Assembly: GCA_002104985.1 (NCBI GenBank)
Contig: MCGO01000056.1
Coordinates: forward strand, 218,809-282,808
Source: Rhizoclosmatium globosum
Taxonomy: Eukaryota > Chytridiomycota > Chytridiomycetes > Chytridiales > Chytriomycetaceae
Length of the DNA: 64,000 nt
Direction: 5' to 3'
Shown here: in pieces, positions 58,018 to 64,000 of the stretch
Layout of the letters: each line of letters begins with the position of its first letter
How positions within the stretch are numbered: the stretch's first letter is position 1
The notes under the pieces: generated by a model
Databases searched by the model: none
What the model was told of the DNA's origin: nothing
The model's input: only the letters and a program-made list of their open reading frames with translations
Program-made: the position numbers and the translations under genes

Positions 58018-58980
58018 ATGACATTTGATGCAGGGGAAGAAGATAGTTGCATCAACAACTTGAACGGATTAGGCCCAGAGGCGGAGGGTAATCAACTTGA
58101 ACGGGTCAGGCCCAGAGGCAGAGTGATCAACCTTAGGACTACGGGACTATACTTGATTCGTTCTGCATTCGACGTTCGACAAGAGCTGCAAAGTTTGATC
58201 GACACAAGTGTAACAACACAAGGATCTCAGATTGAGGAATTAACGAATCTTTATTCTGATTGGTGCAAACGTGCAAGGTAATCCTTCAGGTTATTTTCTT
58301 TCACTTTGTTAAATCGTATTCTCTCGAATAGCAACCATTTCTCTCAAAGCCGAGAAGTGATTCGGTCTGCTGCCTTAAAGTTCAGCACTATTCTTAATGT
58401 GAATGACCCTGTGAAGTCCTTGGATTCCCTTCGGCGGGAAGTGATAAAAAGTTGTTCTCAGTTAAACCTTGCTGCAAAGGAGCTGGAACAAGGAATCGAG
58501 TTTTTAAAAAACTTTTTGAAAACTCAAGTCCTCAAATTCAACAACAGTGGGGTTGGTCTAGCTCATATAGCCTTTGATGGTATGGTTTCTTTATGGGTTA
58601 TGGTTGTAAGTACAAGCTTGTTCGCAAGTGCGTCAGGTGTTCCTCACATTGGGGCGATTGGAAACAAACTTACGCATCATTTATTTATTGGGGCAATTGG
58701 TATGGACCAAGTTCTTATAGATCATTTATTTGGAATAATTTCTTTTTCAGGTCCACTCTGGTACGGGTTTTGGTCCACCAGCAATCCACTCGCTGGCGCA
58801 TCATCAGCTCCACTGTCCAATCTTCAAAAGACGTTGAAGGCTCACAGGAAATGTTTGGCCATGTTTCTAAAATTCATTGACATCAAAGCAAATGCTTGGA
58901 GCATATCACGCCCATCTTCAAGTGACAGTTCTGTTTGTGAATTCAAGGATGTGTGCCGTGTTATTGGCGAGAAAATCTAA
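58018..58980 (+). CDS. Unknown helical protein with central hydrophobic segment
   Basis: Two exons (58018 to about 58279, then about 58331-58980), roughly 300 residues; the upstream frame stays open to about 57935, so an earlier exon is possible. The N-terminal half is helical (SAFDVRQELQSLIDTSV, REVIRSAALKFSTIL, LREVIKSCSQLNLAAKELEQ). A Gly-rich hydrophobic stretch follows (about residues 190-250: VSLWVMVVSTSLFASASG, HLFIGAIGMDQVLIDHLFG, ISFSGPLWYGFW), then more helices and a Cys-containing end. Helix bundle, hydrophobic hairpin, helix bundle is a layout seen in helical membrane-inserting proteins, but I recognise no family and infer no function. Near 58050-58120 a 37-nt DNA segment is repeated out of frame. 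Divergent partner of the lipase-OTU gene. Confidence 0.6.
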
Positions 58981-59224
58981 CATTACTTTACGCTCTACTG
59001 TACTAGAGGAAATAATAAAATACGATATTAAAAGAATCACGATTTCCAAGACGCATTCTTAAGCATTCAATAGGTAATTTGATCACTTCCCTCCATTTGT
59101 TGCCTCCTTTCCTTGACTCACCGAATACAACTGTTACAACAATGATTTAATATCCATAAAATCTTATACTCTGAGTTTTTGTTGGATTCAGAGTAAATAG
59201 GAGACTCTAAACCATCTTTATTTG

Positions 59225-61439
59225 CTAAAGTCCTTTCCTCCACGTTGGCACACTTCGCCTTGGCAACTGATTCAATGCCACAAATGAGGTTGGCTCTTTC
59301 GTCGCCGAAGCTCGGTAAAGCTGATTCTTTGTTGGTTGCAAAACTCGAGTTGGATCAACGACACCTTCAACAGATACCTATACTCTCCAGTAAGTATGAA
59401 GAGAATTGAACCATGAAATAACTCACCAGGGATCGGATTTTCGTTAATCGTTCTTCCCTTTCTTTCTCGGCACGTTCCTTCTCTGCCAGCCTCTTCTTTT
59501 TGAGTTCAATCAACTCTGCGTCCTGGATATTTAATGAATAATGCTGCGCGAGGGAATTTAAAGGCAAAGAATACAAACTCGTTGCTTCAGTCGCTCCATC
59601 TCCTGTCGTGCCGCCTTTTCATTCGCACTCTGTTCCATGAGTCGCGCCTCTTCCATCAATTGTCTTTGAATTGCTTCTTGTTGTGCTTTTTCTTGGGCGT
59701 GTTGAGTGACTTTCTCTTTCAACAAGGCCTATTGATGGAATCGTTAGCTTGTACAAAGTATAGCAACACCTACATTCCTTTCCCGCCACCTCTCTTTCTC
59801 AGCTTCGCGCCTTTCCCGTTCTTCTTTCTCCATCCTTTTCCTTTCATGCATCAGCTTCTCTTGCTTCCCCTGGTTTAAGTGGTTGAACGTAAGTTACCTC
59901 CAACACCAATCTCGTACCTTCCACACCGCCAGATTCTCCTTCATCCGTTCTCGTGCCTCCATCTCCAACTCCATTTTCACAACCGAAATGTCTCGTTGCA
60001 CTTCTTGACTCTCCCGCATCTCGTCTTCCGCCTTTGCCGCAGCCGCCTACACCCAACACAAGTTAGCACCCCTTACTAAACGAGACCAGAAAAGGTAAAC
60101 AAAAGAAGAACTCAACAGCTTTCCTTTCCCTCCACACCCGAATCGCCTCCTTCTTTGCTTCCAAGAGTTCACGGAACTGGCGATACCACTGCTCATGAGC
60201 GTGTGCTTCTGGGTATCCGATTCCTGGGATGGACGAGACGCATGCGTGTACTAGTTTCGGGTTGTTTGCCTGTTTTATGTGTGAGAGTGTGTGTGAGATG
60301 GAGAGGGAGGATTCATGGTGAGGAGTTCTTTACTCCGTATTTCTGGCGAAGCGTTAGGTATGCTGTATGTGAGAGATCGTCCCATCCGCCATAGTATCCT
60401 CCGTGGCGGTGTAAGTATCTCTAATAGAGGAAATGATACGTTTAGTGAAGAAGGTGGGGTTGAATAAGGAAGACGTACTTGGAATGCCTTTACTTCTTTG
60501 AGTCCCGATTCTGTGTCTTGTTGAGTCGGTGGCTGTTTGGGGATGGATGATTCCTCAGCGGCTTTTGCGGCATCTTGAGCCAAAGGTTCATCTGACTCAT
60601 CGATTGTTGCGTGAAAGGAAGACTCGATCCGGTCTGTTATCGTCAACAATTCCTTTGTCAAATGTGTTTCGTCGAGTAGTAAGCTGTCCATTCTATATTC
60701 CACGTTGATGGTTAGACACGTTATCATGTGGGAGCTGCAAAGTATTACTTTTCACGTGTCACATCTCGGAATGTAGATATGTCTTGTTCGACGCTTTCCA
60801 TTGTTTGTCGAATCATTCGCATATCTGTTTGAGTTGGAATTCTTGTGTGAGTATATTTTGAATTGGTGTGACGGTCAGTACGCAACTCGTTGATCCCACA
60901 TCAGCGCGCTTTAAAAAGTCAAGAAGGGACGTGATAGTAGATTTGATTTTGTAGATGTGGGTAGCGAGTGTTTGTTCTGTGTACAGTTTATCAACAACTA
61001 CCTGTCAAACAGAGTCAGTAGTACCTTCAAGAACGAGTTTATCCGAATCTGTTTTGATGCATGTCAAGATGGGCGTGATTTCGTTTCTGCAACTTGCTTT
61101 TGAAATGAGGGACGGGATTTCGCGGTCGAGAGCAAGTATTCTTGGTGTTGGCGGGACAGAGGGTTAAACCAAGTGCTTACAGTGAGAGAGATACACAAAC
61201 TTTGAGCGTGTTTTGTCGACAGAGAGAATAAGGGCATGTTTCTTTTTGAGGGAGGATTGGTCTTGCTGGTGTTTTGGTTTTGGAGGTATTGGCAGTAACT
61301 GAGTTGGAAGAGGAAGGGATGGGGGATCAGGGGGTGGAGCAGGCAGTGCACTAGGAGGTATTTGATCTAAGGAATCAACAATATCGTCTTCTGATTCAGG
61401 CAGAATAAAGCGGATCGAGTTGTTTGGTGTATTTGTCAT
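59225..61439 (-). CDS. CCDC112: CCDC112-like centriole/cilium coiled-coil protein
   Basis: Start ATG 61439 (MTNTPNNSIRFILPESEDD), then a Pro-rich segment and helical exons. The diagnostic exons are RHGGYYGGWDDLSHTAYLTLRQKYG, then IPGIGYPEAHAHEQWYRQFREL and KKEAIRVWREKK. Long charged coiled coil follows (REAEKERWRERN, LLKEKVTQHAQEKAQQEAIQ, LIELKKKRLAEKERAEKERE). The last exon reads DPTRVLQPTKNQLYRA and ends RRSVPTWRKGL, matching the CCDC112 C-terminus (PTWRxG). About ten exons. CCDC112 is a centriolar-satellite/ciliary protein in animals, in keeping with a flagellate fungus. The start codon is 34 bp from that of COQ5 on the other strand. Confidence 0.82.
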
Positions 61440-61473
61440 ATTCTTCTTTTTCCTCCAACAGGAAACACAATCA

Positions 61474-62920
<1,447 letters not shown>

Positions 62921-63273
62921 TGACAATAAAAATGTCGATTCTACAATGTTGTTTTTAGTTTGAAGTGCTGGTCATTATCAGACTCGTTTCAGAAGATGGC
63001 CTAAGCCTGAGGCCCTTCAAATGTCTCATGTCATTTCCAAGTTATATACAGTGCTGCATTGTTTAATTTATAGGCCCATTTAAAGAATCCCTAGGTTTAA
63101 TTCCGCCGAATCGAAAACCGGAAAATGAAGATAGTAAGTTTCTTGAACCTGATCTTGAACCAAACACTTTCCAATCGCAAAAAAACGACAAAATTGAAAG
63201 AGGTATCGTAGTCCTTTCACCTCTAACACTTGTTGCACCCATTGATTGAATTAAATTCCTCTTTTGCCAGAAG
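62921..63273. other. Intergenic interval between COQ5 and the stonustoxin-like gene
   Basis: 353 bp, AT-rich, containing the COQ5 3' end (AATAAA-like at 62926) and presumably the promoter of the next gene. No reading frame or RNA gene recognised. Confidence 0.4.
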
Positions 63274-64000
63274 ATGCTGTCTACGACTGCGAATGATACC
63301 ATTGTTAAAATGCCCAACTTTGACGTTAGAGAGCAACTCTCTCTTGGTCAAGGATTTGATCTCAAGAAGTTGGCATCTGTCCAGTACAATATTCTTCCAT
63401 CCGACTTTAAGCAAACACAAGTCCAGACGGTTGAATGGAGTGACACCTTTTTTACTGCGAATGAGAGCTCTGACGAAAAAATGAAGAAATTTGGTTTGGA
63501 TGCATCATTGCAGGTTGGGGTTCTCTTTGGCCTGATTGATACCGGTGTCGACTTTCACTTTTTGAGTATTAATCAATCGAAGAATCAAACTGTCAGCGGG
63601 ACATTGATGTACCGCTATGCAACAACTCAAGAGTCATTGGTCATTGATCAAGTCATTCCCTATCTTGAAAAGTTCAAGATTCTGAACGAGGAAACTGCAG
63701 CCACCCACGTTATTACTAAAATTATATATGGGGGTTATGCAATTTGTAGGTTTGATTATGATTTAGAGGAAGGGGAGAAGTTGGCTGAAATTGAGGTAAC
63801 ATCCAGACAAATTGAACATACCTAATGATGTTATTCAGGGCAAACTTCATCAAGGCTTGAAAGATTTGATGAACAGTCTTGAAGCTGATGGGGCTATCAG
63901 ACAGGAATCTTTCCTTTCCAAAACCAAGATGACTATTCAAGGAACGTTCTTAATTGACAAGGAAATTCCAGGGAAACCACAAGATGTGATTGCTTTCTTT
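63274..64000 (+). CDS. Stonustoxin/MACPF-like family protein (partial, runs off the right edge)
   Basis: Start ATG 63274; one intron (about 63796-63838) is in the visible part, and the gene continues past the window. About 225 residues are seen. Order and spacing match the N-terminal MACPF-like domain of the SNTX family: an opening PNFDVREQLSLGQGFD, a segment with TLMYRYATTQ, then ATHVITKIIYGGYA, the most conserved motif of this family. SNTX-type domains occur in fish venoms and also in many non-venom proteins of animals and fungi, so a toxic role is not implied. No signal peptide is seen. The membrane-inserting and later domains would lie outside the window, so activity cannot be judged. Confidence 0.75.

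Overview
The window is nuclear DNA of a flagellate (zoosporic, chytrid-like) fungus. Genes are dense and lie on both strands. Most are cut by several short GT-AG introns of about 45-100 nt. Every recognisable protein has a eukaryotic/fungal counterpart, and two genes point to a motile flagellum or centriole: DRC7 at 5.3-8.6 kb and a CCDC112 homologue at 59.2-61.4 kb. No transposon, tRNA or CRISPR array was seen. All calls come from reading the translated sequence; no database was searched.

Layout. 0-12.1 kb: Snu23/ZMAT2 (partial), RRP1, CWC27, DRC7 and the translesion polymerase REV1. 12.3-15.4 kb: mitochondrial uS12m and a single-pass membrane protein. 15.4-24.1 kb: a lipid-modification cluster with a membrane-anchored FAD oxidoreductase (COG2907 type), a DUF1365 protein and two tandem cyclopropane-fatty-acid-synthase-like methyltransferases. 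These parts are usually one bacterial operon, or one fused protein in plants. 24.2-30.7 kb: THOC5, a two-domain rhodanese lacking the catalytic cysteine, and GET2. 31-33.8 kb: a secreted cysteine-rich/Thr-rich/LRR protein with two frameshifts. 33.9-45.8 kb: a base-exchange phosphatidylserine synthase, two low-complexity proteins, a DUF726 hydrolase, cytosolic uS12 (RPS23) and Notchless (NLE1/Rsa4).

46.2-52.8 kb is a segmental duplication: three copies of RPS29 (uS14) and two copies of a mitochondrial carrier. Intron 2 of every RPS29 copy carries a box C/D snoRNA with perfect C and D boxes and 13 nt of perfect complementarity to a universally conserved stretch of 25S/28S rRNA. Its predicted target is the position that yeast snR38 methylates. 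53.0-64.0 kb: a bromodomain-ankyrin protein, a class-3 lipase/OTU-protease fusion that shares a promoter (with tandem TAACGG repeats) with a helical protein holding a hydrophobic core, CCDC112, COQ5, and the start of a stonustoxin/MACPF-like protein.

At whole-window scale, many genes of either strand share one compositional feature: a C-rich stretch of several hundred bases flips to a G-rich stretch at one point, always C-to-G from left to right. I know of no standard explanation for this in fungal genes.
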